Shown here: positions 45,020-58,721 of the stretch, piece by piece | Numbering within the stretch: position 1 is the first letter of the stretch | Layout: each line of letters opens with the position of its first letter | NCBI GenBank assembly: GCA_949752745.1 | Contig: OX457026.1 | Location: forward strand, 69,806,591-69,870,590 | Origin: Protula sp. h YS-2021 | Taxonomy: Eukaryota; Annelida; Polychaeta; Sabellida; Serpulidae | DNA length: 64,000 bases | Direction: 5' to 3' | Notes under the pieces: generated by a model | The model's database searches: none | The model's input: only the letters and a program-made list of their open reading frames with translations | Told to the model about the DNA's origin: nothing | Position numbers and translations under genes: made by a program

Positions 45020-46942
45020 ACTGGAGGCTAGTTCTGAAGTGTTTGAAGTTTAAAGTAACCCAGCAAACATTTCGACAGCAGTGAGACGTCGAACTGGCGT
45101 CGGAACCTGATCTTTCTACCGTCGAACTGAGGTCGGATTTAGGTTGTATATGAAATTGGAACCGAGAGGAGTAAGTCCGACGTCGGTTCTTGACCTAAAC
45201 CTTACATCGGATTTTACGTCGGCTTTAACTTGTATGTGAAATTAAAACAGACGTCGGGATTTTTTGTGTTAAAGAATTCAGACTTGTAGATACAGTGATT
45301 AAAATAAACAATTGCATTTATTTGCAATGTGAAATGATTATTTCTGACACATTTGCCCTCTCGTTGCACCCCCTGGAATGTATCAAAAATTGCCGTCGTT
45401 TAAGCCACATTATAACACCAAATATCTTATAATTCACAGAAAAACAATGGGCATGACTCCGAGATACCATGACGATGGCTTTGTGACGCATAACGTATTC
45501 CTCTCCATTGCGCAAATTGTTATGCGACACTCGTGTCGCATCACAATAAGCGCAATCCCACTCTCGAGACTTCTCGCGGTATCTTCGAGCGAGATTTCGT
45601 GGGAAGGGAATAAAATTTGCATCTGGGAAATAATTGGAAAAAGGTAACGAAATGAAGTAGTGAAAATCCTCCTTGCAACATTGAAAAACCAATGGTCCCT
45701 GGTTTTAAATATGCATTTTTATTGTGAAACCATTTGTTAAACCCTCACCTCAGATTAAGCGATTTTTTCACGGTATCTTTTCCATGCAGTCCTGTTCTTA
45801 AATTCAATAAATGGGTTAATACAGTGACGACATTTAGAGCACAGCCTGAAAACGAAACGTCACATAATTATAAACGTCATATACTTGCGTCATTTGTGTT
45901 TTTGTTCATATAAATGACTTATAGCTGCCGTTGGATCGACCCGACGCTTGAAAAGTATCATCCATATGTTTTCTCACCCGTAAACTCATAGAATTGAGTT
46001 TACTAAGTGAAGGTCTCCTGTTCTTGAAATTTCCTTGACCGCCTGGTGCTCTCCTCTTTAAGCAACCCCCAGGTGGCGCCACTAACGTCACTTTTCGTCC
46101 TTACGCCTGTAAACAAACAGTCTAGGTGTGGAAGCTTTGAAGTTTTTAGGACCTACACCAAGATCCTCTGAGATTCAAGGGAATAGGTTTGCAGCAGAAG
46201 TTTCCAATGAACACCAACGACGTGTAGCTGTTTTCAGGGCCCGATCGGTCCACGATGTTAGCGGATCTGGACTTTTATCGGAGCGATAACGGGTGATCGG
46301 TACGTCTTGTTGTTTATGCAGTGACGTTTCTTTCGCCTTCTAGCATTTCACACGAACCGAAGACTTGTAACAATCATTAACTTTGAGTAACGAGTTACGG
46401 CGCAGTCTAAGGCCAGTGCCTAGGACTACGCTCTCACTGCAGAGGTGTCCTTATACCGCTGATTTCGAGAGCAGAACACGTTTTTTTATTCAACCAGCGA
46501 ACACCTCAGAGTTGGCTTACAGTGGCGTAGTCTCGGTCGGCAGCCACCCCTCGCACCCACCCTTTGCTAAAAACAGGGAAGTTGCTGGCAGTTGCATTTT
46601 GAGTGGGAATGCGCCTGCAACCTACCTAGATTTTCTGCCGTTTGGTTCGTTCCTGCGAGCTTCTTTTCGTGCGCGGCGTGGGTAGATTACCTCCCTACGT
46701 ACTCACGGCCGTAGCTGACAGCTCTCAGGGCGGTTTTCTTGGAGAATTTAGGAGTTTAGTTGCGGGCACCTTCCCGCGCTTGGGAGTAGCAGATGCTTGG
46801 GACCCACATTTCCAGCGCGAAAGTGCCAACAACACTTCGGTGGCCCCAAATTCGGGGCGCCACGAAATTCATGCTAGGGGCTCCAACCTAGTGTTGTGGG
46901 TGCCGCCTAGCAGCACTACGGAGTAAATACAGCACTTTCCTC

Positions 46943-49350
46943 TTGTGCTACAGAGATGAGCGGCCTGCCATGGTGAGGAAAGAACGCTGCGGACACCAGG
47001 GCTTGAAAGACGACCCCCACAACAACTGTCAGGACTGTGCTGCAAGGATCGGCAAGCCAAAGTGTGATGGTGTTGTGACGTGTGAAATCTGCGCACATCT
47101 CAACAAGAAACAGTGGAAAAGTATTAATAGACAACGGCACAGGAAACCGCGAAGTCAAACTGTTCTGGGGCAATATGTCAACAGGTACCCCGGCACAGGA
47201 ATCGGAACAGCCGGAAGCAGGCACACCGCTACGTGATGAGTTAGCGTATCACAAGCGATGGACATGTCAAACTTTGAAAGTATGAAATCTCCGTCCCACA
47301 AATCCTCGCGCAGGAGCAGGGACACTTCCACCAAACGGGGCGCCCTCATCTCTATTGAGGATCTGGCGGAATGTAAGGCTACCATCACGCCTCTCAGACT
47401 CCAGGACCCGAGTGAAGTTAATGTGCCCACCCATGAATCTCTGCTTCTCAAACGCCGAGCGGGACACAGGCCCCAAGTCTGGTGCCCCCGCCTAGTACAT
47501 TTGTCATCACACCGAGGGCTCCCCGAGGGGCAGTGGGCATCGCCCCCCCCCCCCCAGCTAGATATAGAGGCAGTCGTTAAGAGGGCACTACAGGAACAAG
47601 CTTTTATTTTCCAACAACAGCTCGAGGCGGTGCACACACGCTCAACGGCGCCCTGCACTGTTTCTAGACCACCAGACGCGGAGGAAGGCGTGCAGGTACC
47701 ATCATTCATAACTGTCCTGAGCTCCACACACAGCACGGCTGTGGTGGAGGGGCCCACCATAGCCGGGGGCCCCGGAGTGTCGAATGTCCCCACAACCACC
47801 AGTGACCCCACAGCACGCCAGGACCCCACGACAGGACCCAGCACAGAAGAAGGGCGTACAGCACGTGGTGATCAGAACAGGACGGAGCAGCAACAGACAG
47901 AAAGAGAGAGCAGAGCAGAGAAAGCGGGACGTCGGCTACTCTCCCAAAAAATCTCACCGGCAACCATCTTCATCTTCTAGAGACAGCTCAGTGTCGCAGG
48001 GCCCCAGCAAACACACGCCCCCTCCACTGTAAAAACTGCACACTCACGCGAAGCAGAAGGAGGGCTACAGCTCGTCTAATTATGACTCGGACAGCAGTTC
48101 AGGCAGTCCCACGTCCTCCCGACTATCGGAGAAAACCACCAAGCGCAGACATCGATCGCGGGCGAGATCCGGACCGCGCCACTCCCACACCCACACTCGC
48201 CTGTCCCGGGACTCAAGTCGCCGCCGAGATAGAGAAAGCAGGAGCAGTCGGGCAAGGGGCCATGTGGAAGCATCGCCGTTCAAATATCCCGAGCATGGGG
48301 ACCTGCTGCGTACTCCCAGGAAACGCAACCATCCACGCGACTGGGAAAGACGTGAGGTGTCCAAGCGCTAACAGCTATCCGGCACGGACGGCAGTCCATC
48401 ACGAGAGAGCGACGGCATCACGGCATCATCCTCGACCCCGGATCTCAGTGACATTCCTTTTTGGGAGGTCATAGAGTTTTGACAAAAATTTTCGAGTGCG
48501 ATAGTGGGGAGACCGCTACAGCCTGGAGTCCGAAGGCCCGCGTGAAACGGGGTCCGAATTGTTGGCTCTGAACATGGTCGCAGAAATTCGGGACGCAATC
48601 AAAATGAAGGGAGCGGAGTTCCATGCAAAGGACTCCAACTACGGCCGTGCACTGGATTTTAGAAAAATGCACCTATCATCCAAGCTGAGGGTTACCAAAA
48701 CAGCATTCAGGCCATGTGATGATGCGATCCCTTTTGCACCTCTGGGTTTCCCGAAGCACGCCCATCCCCCGTGGTAGCCCCAGGTCAGACCGGATGACAA
48801 GCTATCAGTTAAGGATAAGGACATAGTACATTTTGAGGGTATAGCCAGGGCCAGCCTGTGAATCTTGTCCTTCACTGAGTACGTGAACCAGACGCTGGTC
48901 AACAGCTTGTCGGGCCAAGACACAGGATTGGTTAGCAAATTGGTGGCTTGACTAGTTAAGTGCACCAAGGACCTGGTAAAGTTAGACACCTGTCTCCTAT
49001 CAAACAAGGTACAACTACGCAGGGACAACATCTTGCAACGGTGCCGCCTTACCCAGGATAAGCTGTTTCAGCTACGCCACGCCACATACCTGCAAGAAAC
49101 ACAACTATTCCTCGATGAGCTGTTGGCAGAACTGAATGGCAGGCATGTTCAGGATCTGCAAAACAGAGCGCTCCAAGACAGATACACTGCGGGCCCACTG
49201 CGACTGCACAGGTCGTACCGGGGACGCTCCCGGGGACCCACGGTCTTGCGCACCCAATCGGCGCCACCTCGGACGGCGGACTACCGGCCAGTCCAGAAGC
49301 AGACAACGGCTGGTGTTTTTCCTGGGAGAGGCCACAGCAAAAACAGGTGA
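46943..49350 (+). pseudogene. DIRS gag-like region
   Basis: Open frames 46943-47236, 47258-47980 and fragments to 49350. A Cys/His cluster (CGHQGLKDDPHNNCQDC, then CDGVVTCEICAHL) and a Ser/Arg/Pro-rich middle are typical of DIRS ORF1. Frames switch several times. Confidence 0.6.
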
Positions 49351-49364
49351 CAGTCAGTTGGAGG

Positions 49365-50320
49365 GGGGCGGAGATGACCTTGCTCAGGAACTCTCCGGAC
49401 ACCTCAAACGATTTAAATACTGGCGTTACGTTGTCCGAGTAAAGGAAAGGATTTTGCACTCAGGAAACTTGCCCGTAGGAGGAAGGCTAAGGCACTTTTG
49501 GCAGCAATGGAAATCACTGGGGGCCCCGAACAAGGTCGTACGCTGGCTACACCAAGGGTACCCACTGCCGTTCAAAAAGCTAAACGGTCAAATACCAGCT
49601 ACAGCTGGCCGAAACCCTACTGGGGTTGCTAGTGGCCACAGCAAAAACAGTGCCCCTTGGTCGGTTGAATTTTCGGCAATTCCAAAGAGCGGGGGCACCA
49701 AAACCTGGTCACACTGTCGGAGCAAGCGAGGGCAGACCTAATGTGGTGGGGCAACCGGTCGAACACACAGAGGGGCGAACGGTTTGTGGCCCCACATCCA
49801 GAGGCACAGACACAAACCGATGCCTCCCACAGCGGGTGTGGAGTGCACTTCGAAGGCAAGTTGTTTCAGGGCGGATGGCCCTCAGAGTTGCAAAATACGC
49901 ACATAAAGGTACTGGAAATGCTCGCAGTCAAACAAGCTCTCCAGTTACTGGCGCGCAAACTACGGGAGCAGGCCGTGCTATGCCTCATAGACAACTCCAC
50001 CACGGTGAGTTACATAAGGAAACAAGGGGGAACGAGGTCGCCGGCATTGATGGAAGCAACGCGCCAAGTGTGACGCTTGGCAGCAGCACATCAGATCACG
50101 TTGTGGCCACATCACATCCCGGGCCACCTCAATGTGCTGGCAGACATGGCGTCCAGGCAAGGAAAGGTCCTGCCGGGAGAGCGGATGCTAAGCCGGCGCT
50201 GTTTTCGGTGGGTGGTACAGCACTCGGTCCTGGGGCCACCGCAAGTGAACCTTTTTGCTACCAGGCAAGCGAAACAGCTAATACGGCTGTGTCTCCGTGC
50301 CCGGAACCAGAAGCAGTAGA
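49365..50320 (+). pseudogene. DIRS RT remnant and RNase H
   Basis: 49365-49600 encodes only the lead-in to an RT domain (GGRLRHFWQQWKSLGAPNKV). RNase H follows at 49741-50319 with TDAS, an LEMLAVKQAL Glu and LIDNSTT as acidic residues. An in-frame TGA at 50071-50073 breaks it. Confidence 0.75.
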
Positions 50321-50676
50321 CAACGACGCCCTCAGCTGTGCATGGCCACAGGAAGTGCTATATGCATTCACACCAAATGCAATAGCCCCCCCCCACCTAA
50401 TGGACAGGTTAGCCAGGGAAAAACGTTTCCAAATGCTACTGCTAACCATAGACAACCGCTCGGCACCATGGTACCCGCTACTCACCAGACTAGCGATGGC
50501 ACATCCAAAACGGCTGCCGGTGAGTGTGGGGGACATGCACTAGCCGCACTGGCCCCACAACCATCAGCAGCCGTGGGACCTAAACCTCCATCTGTGGTGC
50601 ATACAGCGGGCTGGTTAGAAGCATAGCGCTTCTCCCAACAAGCACTGCAACGCATGCAGGATGTACACGCAAGTCT

Positions 50677-51782
50677 GTGTACAAGTCGCAGTGGAGAGTT
50701 TTCGAAAGGTGGTGCCTACTAAAACAAATTGATCCCGTCACGGCGACGGCCCCTTTGTTGGCCGACTTCTTCATACAGTTGTTCGAATCCAGACAAGTAG
50801 GGGTACGAACGATAGAAGGCTATAGATCGGCTTTGGGGGCTATGCTGAAAAATGCTTCCGGTTACGATCCCGGCCAAAACGACTGCCCAGCGAAGCTGAT
50901 CCGTAATTTTAAACTGCAGCGCCCTCCTCCAACCAAACCCATAGTGCAGTGGGACCTGGGGGTTGTACTGAGTTATCTCAGCGGCAAAAGGTTCGCCTGT
51001 GGTGAGAACATGCCATTCAGGGAACTGACGTTTAAAGTTACGTTTCTACTAGCCCTAGCCTCAGGCAAGAGACGGGGGGAAATACATGCCCTAGATTACA
51101 CGTATGAAGAAAACCACAAAAGAATTATACTGAAGCCAAGGGCAGAATTCTTAGGGAAAACCCACATAATAACACACGGGAAAGGCACTTTCTCAGAGAT
51201 AATACGTTACAGGGACAAACAGGGGAAACGGAGGGTGAGCGGAATCTGCTGTGTCCAGTGGCAACGCTTTTGCATTTTTTGGCAGCCACCAAGGCCATAA
51301 GGGCCCCACAGCAAAAACGCCTCATCATCTCTTTCCTACCTCACATAAATAGAGATGTAGGGAAATCGACAATATCTAATTACCTGCGTCAAGCAATAGT
51401 CTCCGCGTATGAAGAGTCGAGCCGTGATAGTGGGCGGCCCAACTCAGTTCATGTCCACCCACACGAAATACGCCAGGTGACCTTCTCTTTGAAAGCTGTT
51501 AAAGGGGCCACCATGGAGGAAATTTTAAAATCGGGCTGTTGGCAATCTCCCAATAGTATTTATAAAATTCTGTTTGCAGGACTTTACGCGAGACTCTGTT
51601 TCCAGGCTCTGCAGACTGCCGTTAGTTGGATCGAACAGACGCTAACATTAACCAGCCCTCTCCTCCCCCTGCATCGGGGCCCACTTCTTCGGAGCGTCAG
51701 GATTCAAACTGACGTTAGTGGCGCCACCTGGGGGTTATTTACAGAGGAGAGCACTAGGTGGTCAAGGAAATTTCAAGAATAG
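50677..51782 (+). pseudogene. DIRS tyrosine recombinase
   Basis: First frame 50677-51300 holds the Arg box (LASGKRRGEIHAL). A frameshift near 51260 leads to 51258-51782 with HEIRQ (H-x2-R), GCWQS and the nucleophile region IYKIL. It would integrate the circular cDNA without target duplication. Confidence 0.8.
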
Positions 51783-52960
51783 GAGACCCTCACTTAGTGT
51801 GGGTCGTCCAGCTCTAAGAGTTTACGGGTGAGGAAAGATATGGATGATACTTTTCAAGCGTCGCTTCGATCTAACTAAACAGCTACAACATTTGAACAAA
51901 CAGAAATCCGTTTTAATTGGATAAAACGCGAAATTTGTTGCGTTATTATTTTCGCGATTTGGATCGAAATAAGTTACTTCCGTTGAAATTCTTGAGGACG
52001 AGTTCATGTCACAACCTTCCATCCATCAATGAGAATTGACATTTTCATCACGTGATCAAAATGTGCCAATGCTTGCGTCGGGACAAAACGCATATTTTCT
52101 CACTGTTATATGCCAAATATAACAGGGTAATACATTTTGGCTTACTTGTCACATGCCAGGAAGTTAGTTCTTGGAATAGTTTTTAGAAAAATTTTATTAC
52201 TTAACTTAAATATCGAAGAATTTGTATTGGTATAAAACAGTGCGATAAACTCCAAATATCGCTAATTATGCGCTTAGTTACCCACAATGCATTGCATGAA
52301 GCTGCCCGCAAGAATATGAAAAATGTAAAGAAAAACGGTTCAAAATTTTGAAAAATGTTTGTTTAAGGATGGGTTCGTGAGGTTAGTTCCTAAAGCCACA
52401 TGAGTTTAAGGCATATAAATTAACATATTTGTATTATTACTGATTGCAAAAAAGAAGGCATTTTCAAAGGTAAGTTTTTATTTTTGAAGGTAATATGTTG
52501 TTAGTAATTTTACAAACATCTTTTTTGGTGATTTAGTGTGGCTTAAATGATGGCAATTTTTGATATATCCCAGGGGGTGCAGAGAGGGGACAAATTTGTC
52601 GGAAATAATCATTGGACATTGCAAATAAATGCTTATTTTTTATTTACGTTTTCAGCTGAAGTCAATAAGTCAATAAGTTTTTAAAATGTTGGTATTCATT
52701 GTTCATTGTAATCACTGTATCTACAAGTTTGAATTCTTTAACAGAAAAAATCCCGACGTCTGTTTTAATTTTATATACAAGTTAAAGCCGACGTAAAATC
52801 CGATGTCAGGTTTTGGTCAAGAACCGACGTTGGATTTACGCCGCATGCCGACGTCGGTTCCAATTTCATATAATACCTAAATCCGACGTCAGCTCGACGT
52901 GAGAAAGGTCGGATTCCGACGTCAGCCCGACGTCTCACCGACGTCTAAATGTTTGCTGGG

Positions 52961-54422
52961 AAGATCCGAAAGTCATTATCCTAATGCTTATAAATTACTT
53001 CTAATTTTCAAGATCCTAGTACTGTTGAGGAGTACATGTCTAAATTACAACTCAACCCCAGCTGTGCAGAACGTCCTGTAAAAGAATGACAACTACACAA
53101 GGAAGCTTTTAAATAACGTAGTGATAATAACTTAGAAAACTGCTGACAAAGGTTAAATGTAAAACATTCTACGGAACAATAAAGGCCGGGTGAATGGGTG
53201 GGGGATGGGACTTTTCATCTCCTGGAACTCATTTCGTTTATTTTTCATTTATGACATTCAAACAAATTTTTTTTTTTACGTTTTCGATTTTATCTTTAAA
53301 TCTTGAAACTGGCTGTTTTTTTAAATTTTTTTTTACGAATTTGAAGTGACCTTGTCATTTCGGAACACAAAAGAATTTCTGCTTAGTGCTTTATGCCATC
53401 AAAACTTTTCGCTGAAGGAGGAACCATAGCGCATTTTCTAAGACAACCAAAGTAGCAAACAAAGATTGCTGCTCATAAAACAACGTGTGAGGTATTAGTT
53501 GTATTCAGAGCTGTGCGGTTTTTTCAAGAATGTTGTTGGAAACCGGTCACTTTCTTTCAGGGCCAATGTTAAGGATGTGTTTTAACCATTCGCTGAGTTA
53601 GTGTAACGGAAAGATCGTCCAACACTCTCTTAATGTTGAAATGAATTGAGCAACAGGCAAAAAGGTAAACCAGCAATATAGTTCAATATTGACTGAAACG
53701 TTGTAAATGACTTGGCTAAAAATAAAACTAGAAAACTAGAACTAGAAAAGTTGAATCTTATCATATAGTGCGAATAATATATATAGCCTTTAGTTGAGTC
53801 CTACGACTGTGAGATGTACCTTGAAATGTACACATTTTGTTCCCCAATTTTACAAGATTACACACACAGACAAATATATAGAACCCATAGCGTTGAATAA
53901 ACATGCTTCAAATAGTGTACGGGGTTGATTTTACAGGAGGATGGTTTTCACCCAACACCAGCTAGAATCTTTACTTTGCAATGTCAAAAAAAGTTCTTAT
54001 TCTGATGTGAATTATCAAGGCAGTACCTAAGAAACCAAAGCTATGTTTTTTAACGTCTTCTTATATATTACAAAGCGAGACATCGAAATACATCGACAGT
54101 TTTTGAGTCAGATACGCACTATAAAACATGCTTTAACGTATTCTATTATGTAGAGGTTTCGTATCACGCTGAATATACACTGACTTTTTGCATTTTATTT
54201 GTACATGGCAATAAAAAACCTTCATTGTCAAACAAATAATGAAAATACGGTAAAACATGAATAAACCGCATACCAGTGGGACTGAGCTAATAATTATTGT
54301 CTTTCCGGCTTAGGTTTAGCGAGGTGTCCTTTCTATTGAGGATTCCTCACTTTCCTACTTTAACGCAATATCATCATTGTTTTGGTTGTGCAAAGAAATA
54401 ATGCACTTGACTTTCTTTTATA
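52961..54422. other. Non-coding
   Basis: AT-rich, no exon or repeat recognised. Confidence 0.4.
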
Positions 54423-57400
54423 ATTGAAGGGTTCCGTGCACAAACCTGTTATGTAGGGTTAACAGCAGTCGAGAAAATCGCTCTTAAAGTTCGGAAAACT
54501 GCAAAATCTGAATTTTAAGTCTGTGATTGTTATTGTCTGATCGATTTTAATAAATGAGGTATTTCCATATTTGTCACTGCTTGAGAAACACGATAAGCAA
54601 TAAAAATGCAATTTTTATGTGTAAATGTGCCAGAAAACCAAGAAAAACTTTAAAAATCAACATGGTATTACGGCACAGCATTCACAGTGAAAATGTCTTT
54701 TAGGGTGCACAATCCTGTTATTCCGACTTACAATGTAAACAAATGTCCAGATAACATGTAAAAAGTCGGTTTTACTTAGGGTGCAAAAACATGCATATTT
54801 GTATGCATGACCGAAAGTAACGGTGTTTTACGTGAGTCGCCCCACAAATGATAAAAATAATGATTTCCAGTTACTGGAAAACACGTTAGACACGTATTCG
54901 TTGGTTTTAGACATTTAAAAAGCATATTTTGAGAAAATAATCACATTCACTCTATATTAACGTTATTTCACTACCACCCCCTAATCTCCATCGCATCCAA
55001 ACAAGTATAAGTAAATTTTTAGACCCGAACCGGACGAGCCCGGGGCAGGGGTCTATAAGATTGCCCTCTGTCCGTCTGTCTGTCCGTCCGTCTGTCACAC
55101 TTTGGCTGCTGTTTTGTTTCCACGCAAGTTCTCCGAAACTATTTACCCTAGGCATATACAACCTTGATATATATATATATACATTGAAGTTGTACAACGT
55201 CATGTTATTTTTCAAATCGACCAAAAATTACCAAAATGGTGACTTGTCAAAAATTGTGATCTTTTGAGATAACTGCAGTGTAAGACTTAGGTGCTTCCCA
55301 CGCGAGATCTCCGATACTATTAATCCTAGGCATATGCTACCTTGCACAGTAAAAATATATATATTGAAGTTGTGCAACGCCATGTTATTTTTCAAATCGG
55401 TAAAAAAATTGCCAAAATGGCGACTTGTTGTTTCCGGTTGGGGTCTGCGCCTTCGACGATGGCTTGTTATATTTGTTTCCCGGAGTTTTAATGCGTACAG
55501 CCCCCCCCCCCCCATCACTGACCAGAATCAAAGACCGACAAACAATTAATTCTTATAGTTAATTCTAATACAGTGGAACCCTCTAAGCCGACATTGTAGG
55601 AAGGATCATTTTACGTCGGTTTATCCAACATAATTTTAATGCAAAACTAGACGGAAATTCGCACAGCGAATTATACCCCACTTGGAATGATAACTTAAAA
55701 CGGAAGGTAGATGATATTGCTATTTTTGTTAACAATTTTCACATATCTGAATGTAGAACATCCTCCTAAATGCAGCCAACTATGCCGGTAAGGTCAAAGT
55801 AAAAAATTTTTGTCAGGTGCACCACTTCAGATGACCCTCCATACATGTGCCAAGTTTGATTGGTCTAGCTTCAGCAGTCTTGGAGGAGATGTCTGGAAAC
55901 CGATTGCTCTGTCTCTTACCGTTTTCGAGATAAAGGCCAACTTCCGGTTTGGGGCTCGAAAGTGACCTGGAGGTCAAGGACACCGGAAGTTATACCTTAC
56001 GTAACGTCGTAAGGGGGGTGGAGGTCGAAAATGAGGTCAAAATTGCTCTATCTCTTACCCTTTTCGAGATAAATCATTGTTTTTCTTAAATAACGTTTTT
56101 CACGATTTGACCTTGACCATCAAGGTGAAGGTCAAAAATTTTTAACGGGTGCCTCAGATCACATCGTCGTTTATATATGTGCCAAGTTTGGCTTTTCTAG
56201 CTTCAACGGCAATGGCACCCACTTACAATGGTACAATATATCTGGTCAAAGACACAGTTTTCGTTTTTCGACATAATTATCAGCTGCCGAATTATTATCT
56301 TGAACGAGTACATCGAAGTAAATATAATGTAATCTGTTTTGGGTACAAATAATCAAATTCAGTTTTCTAACCGTTTTCGAGATAATGGTCAACTTCCGGT
56401 TTTTAACCCAGCCGACTCGGTCGGACTGGGTTAGTCGTATCACTATAGGGGGCTTGAATGTATGTGGGTATGTTAAACTGTTTCTTTAAAATGCTACTCC
56501 TACAGTTTTGCTCCAATCGTTTTGATATTACGCAGGAATGTTCCCTGGGTGGTCCCCCACTTGCCTATTACTTTTTTGACGATTGACGAAAAACTGACAA
56601 AATGGCGGCACTTTTTTTGCCCGTTTTGACCGATTTTTAAAATACTACTCCTCCTACAGTTTTACTCCAATCGTTTAAATGTTACGCAGGGATGTTTCCC
56701 AGGGTTTCGCCTACGAGGCTATTATTTTTTTCGCGATTCGCCAAAAGCTGCCGAAATGGCGGAACTTTGAAGTTTGGCAAAAACTGGAATAAATGGTGGT
56801 AAATAACTGAATTGACATACCATTCTCAGTCAATTTCAAATAGTTATAAATTTTTAATTGAAAGTTTCTTAGGTGTTTCTCCACCTGGACTTTGCTTTTT
56901 TCGCAAACGACAAAAAATGCCGAAATGGTGGAAATTTGAAAAATTTGTGAAATTGTGTAAATGTCGGTAAATACGTGAATCGTCAAAACCCAAATGGTCC
57001 AACATCCCCTTTCGGGTAGCTTTCACCCGGGAAAACTCGTTTTTGTGTATTAAAATTATGAAAAAGTTACGCTCAGAAACAAAGTTCTTCGTTTTATGGC
57101 CCAACAGTATTCGTTTCAGGGTTTTTCTCTAATGATTGTTTGGTAACTCGACTGGGTCATGTCCTTGGACATGCTTGTTGACCTTGACCATGACGGAGGA
57201 GGCCAAAGTCACCGAGGTACATCTTATATAACGTCTGTTAGGCCCAACGGGTCGAAAATAATCTCAAAATCGTCCTATCTCTAACCGTTAAAGAGATACT
57301 GGTCAACTTCCGGTTTTTGACCTTGACCATGACGGAGGAGGTCAAGGTCACCGAGGTACCTCTTATATAACGTCTTTTAGGCTCAAAGGGTCGAAAATAA

Positions 57401-57897
57401 GCTCAAGATCGCTCTTTCTCTAACCGTTTACGTGGTAATGGCCAACTTTCGGTTTTTGACCTTGACCATGACGGAGGAGGCCATAGTTACACGTGTAATG
57501 CGCGATAATTTTTAACAGAAACCTATCAGCAGCTGAAGTATTATATGTAAATATTTACATTTCAACAAGGGATAACATTTTTGTCCACCCGAGAATTCTG
57601 CATTGTTTACATTTTATCTCTGATATTATTCACATGTTAACACAACTTAACAGGATTGTGCAACCGGGAAAATTTCAAAATTTTAATGAAAAAGACCTGC
57701 TATCTCGGCATGTCATTATTGTGCACCCGATTTCTCATTTCAAACAAGACTTAACATGTTTTGATGACCATTTCTAAGCATATTTCATCGGTGGAAACTT
57801 TACAGATGATAGATCTGGACTCCAGGAACTCAAATATACCTCAGTGCACAAACATGTTATCTCAACATAACAGGTTTGTGCACGGAACCCTTCAATT
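54422..57897. mobile_element. 3.5-kb element with about 30-bp perfect TIR
   Basis: Left 'ttgaagggttccgtgcacaa' and its exact inverse at the right, continuing to acctgttatg for about 30 bp. The interior has a roughly 200-bp tandem duplication (55100-55500), dispersed 'ccgttttcgagataatgg' repeats (55800-57500, also at 3.7-4.06 kb) and no transposase. Composite and non-autonomous. Confidence 0.6.
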
Positions 57898-58516
57898 TTA
57901 AACATGACTTGCTTGGAAGGGAGGAGAAAAGTCCCCAGTAGAGAAAAAAATCCTGCATGAGAAAATCCGCCCCTTATTGGTTTACTGCAGAGAAAAGCCT
58001 CCATTTCCCCGTGGATGCAATCTGCGCAGACAGTTGCCCCCCTCCCCCCATCCAGATTATCAGTAACTTTAGTCCCATGCGATCATTCAAAGCACTATGC
58101 TTTTCCTGTATTTCCGCAAGGGATTTTCTGCGGGATTCGTTTGGAAGGCACAAAACAACAGCAAACAATTTGTGTTCAGATAAACAAATACCAGGGTCTC
58201 ATCTAAAGCGTCCGGCATGTTAAGGTTCTTTGTAAAATAAACTGTGCATTTTGTAGCACACTGGGTGTTCGGTGTCCGGAATAGTGAGATGTCCAGTTCA
58301 TTGAAGTTTCTATGAACATAAATGGAAAATAGAAACGAGAAACTCGACAAAGCGAGTTGTTCGGTTTATCGAGGGTACACTGTCTAAGATTTTACTGTGT
58401 AACATCTGCAAGTACAACAAAGGTACAAAGCGGGCGTGACCTAGTTTTGCTCAATATTAGTTTTATTAGCACATTGCTGCAGGATCACCTGGAACAAAAA
58501 AAAAAAAAAAAGAGAA
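57898..58516. other. Upstream region of gene C
   Basis: No coding signal; contains 'gtgtccgg' motifs near 58270-58400 resembling pogo-type ends, then a poly-A run at 58498-58510 just before the ATG. Confidence 0.4.
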
Positions 58517-58721
58517 ATGTCCGGCATTCGTGCAGCATTAGAAAAAGTAAAAATAGAGGATTCGGAGGGAAAGTGTTTTTTCATTGGAAAATGTACGAGA
58601 AGGAATGGGGAAGTGATAACATGCCCGTCGGGCTTCACTAGCATTGATTATATTCTTGAGAATCTTGAACAGTTGGATTTAGCGGATGACAGCATTATGC
58701 TTGTCAGTTACAGCAAATCAG
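58517..58721 (+). CDS. Gene C exon 1: cytosolic sulfotransferase N-terminus
   Basis: ATG at 58517. 68 codons plus one base, ending MLVSYSKSG across donor TCAG|GTAGAG. YxKSG is the start of the PAPS-binding (5'-PSB) loop of sulfotransferases. The phase 1 intron runs to 63033 and contains a gag-RT fragment and a pogo-like element. Confidence 0.82.

Larger units (their letters stand above)
45905..51899 (+). mobile_element. DIRS-like tyrosine-recombinase retroelement, degenerate
   Basis: Inverted terminal repeats at about 45905-46090 and 51710-51899 are a hallmark of the DIRS group. Inside, in order: gag-like zinc region, a remnant of the RT N-terminus, RNase H and tyrosine recombinase, all in plus orientation but broken by stops and shifts. 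The RT core, including the YxDD region, is missing between about 49620 and 49630, so the copy is internally deleted. Confidence 0.82.
45059..52960. mobile_element. Long-TIR element carrying a nested DIRS-like retroelement
   Basis: Inverted repeats of about 365-430 bp (45059-45424 and 52531-52960) start cccagcaaacattt and carry many 'cgacgt' motifs. The right arm has a roughly 70-bp insertion. No clear target duplication (at most AA). No transposase outside the nested DIRS, so probably a non-autonomous DNA transposon of about 1.9 kb before the DIRS entered. Confidence 0.75.

Noticed and set aside
47155..47844. Minus-strand 229-aa frame
   Set aside because: Shadow of the GC-rich DIRS gag region, which has the Cys/His signature on the plus strand.
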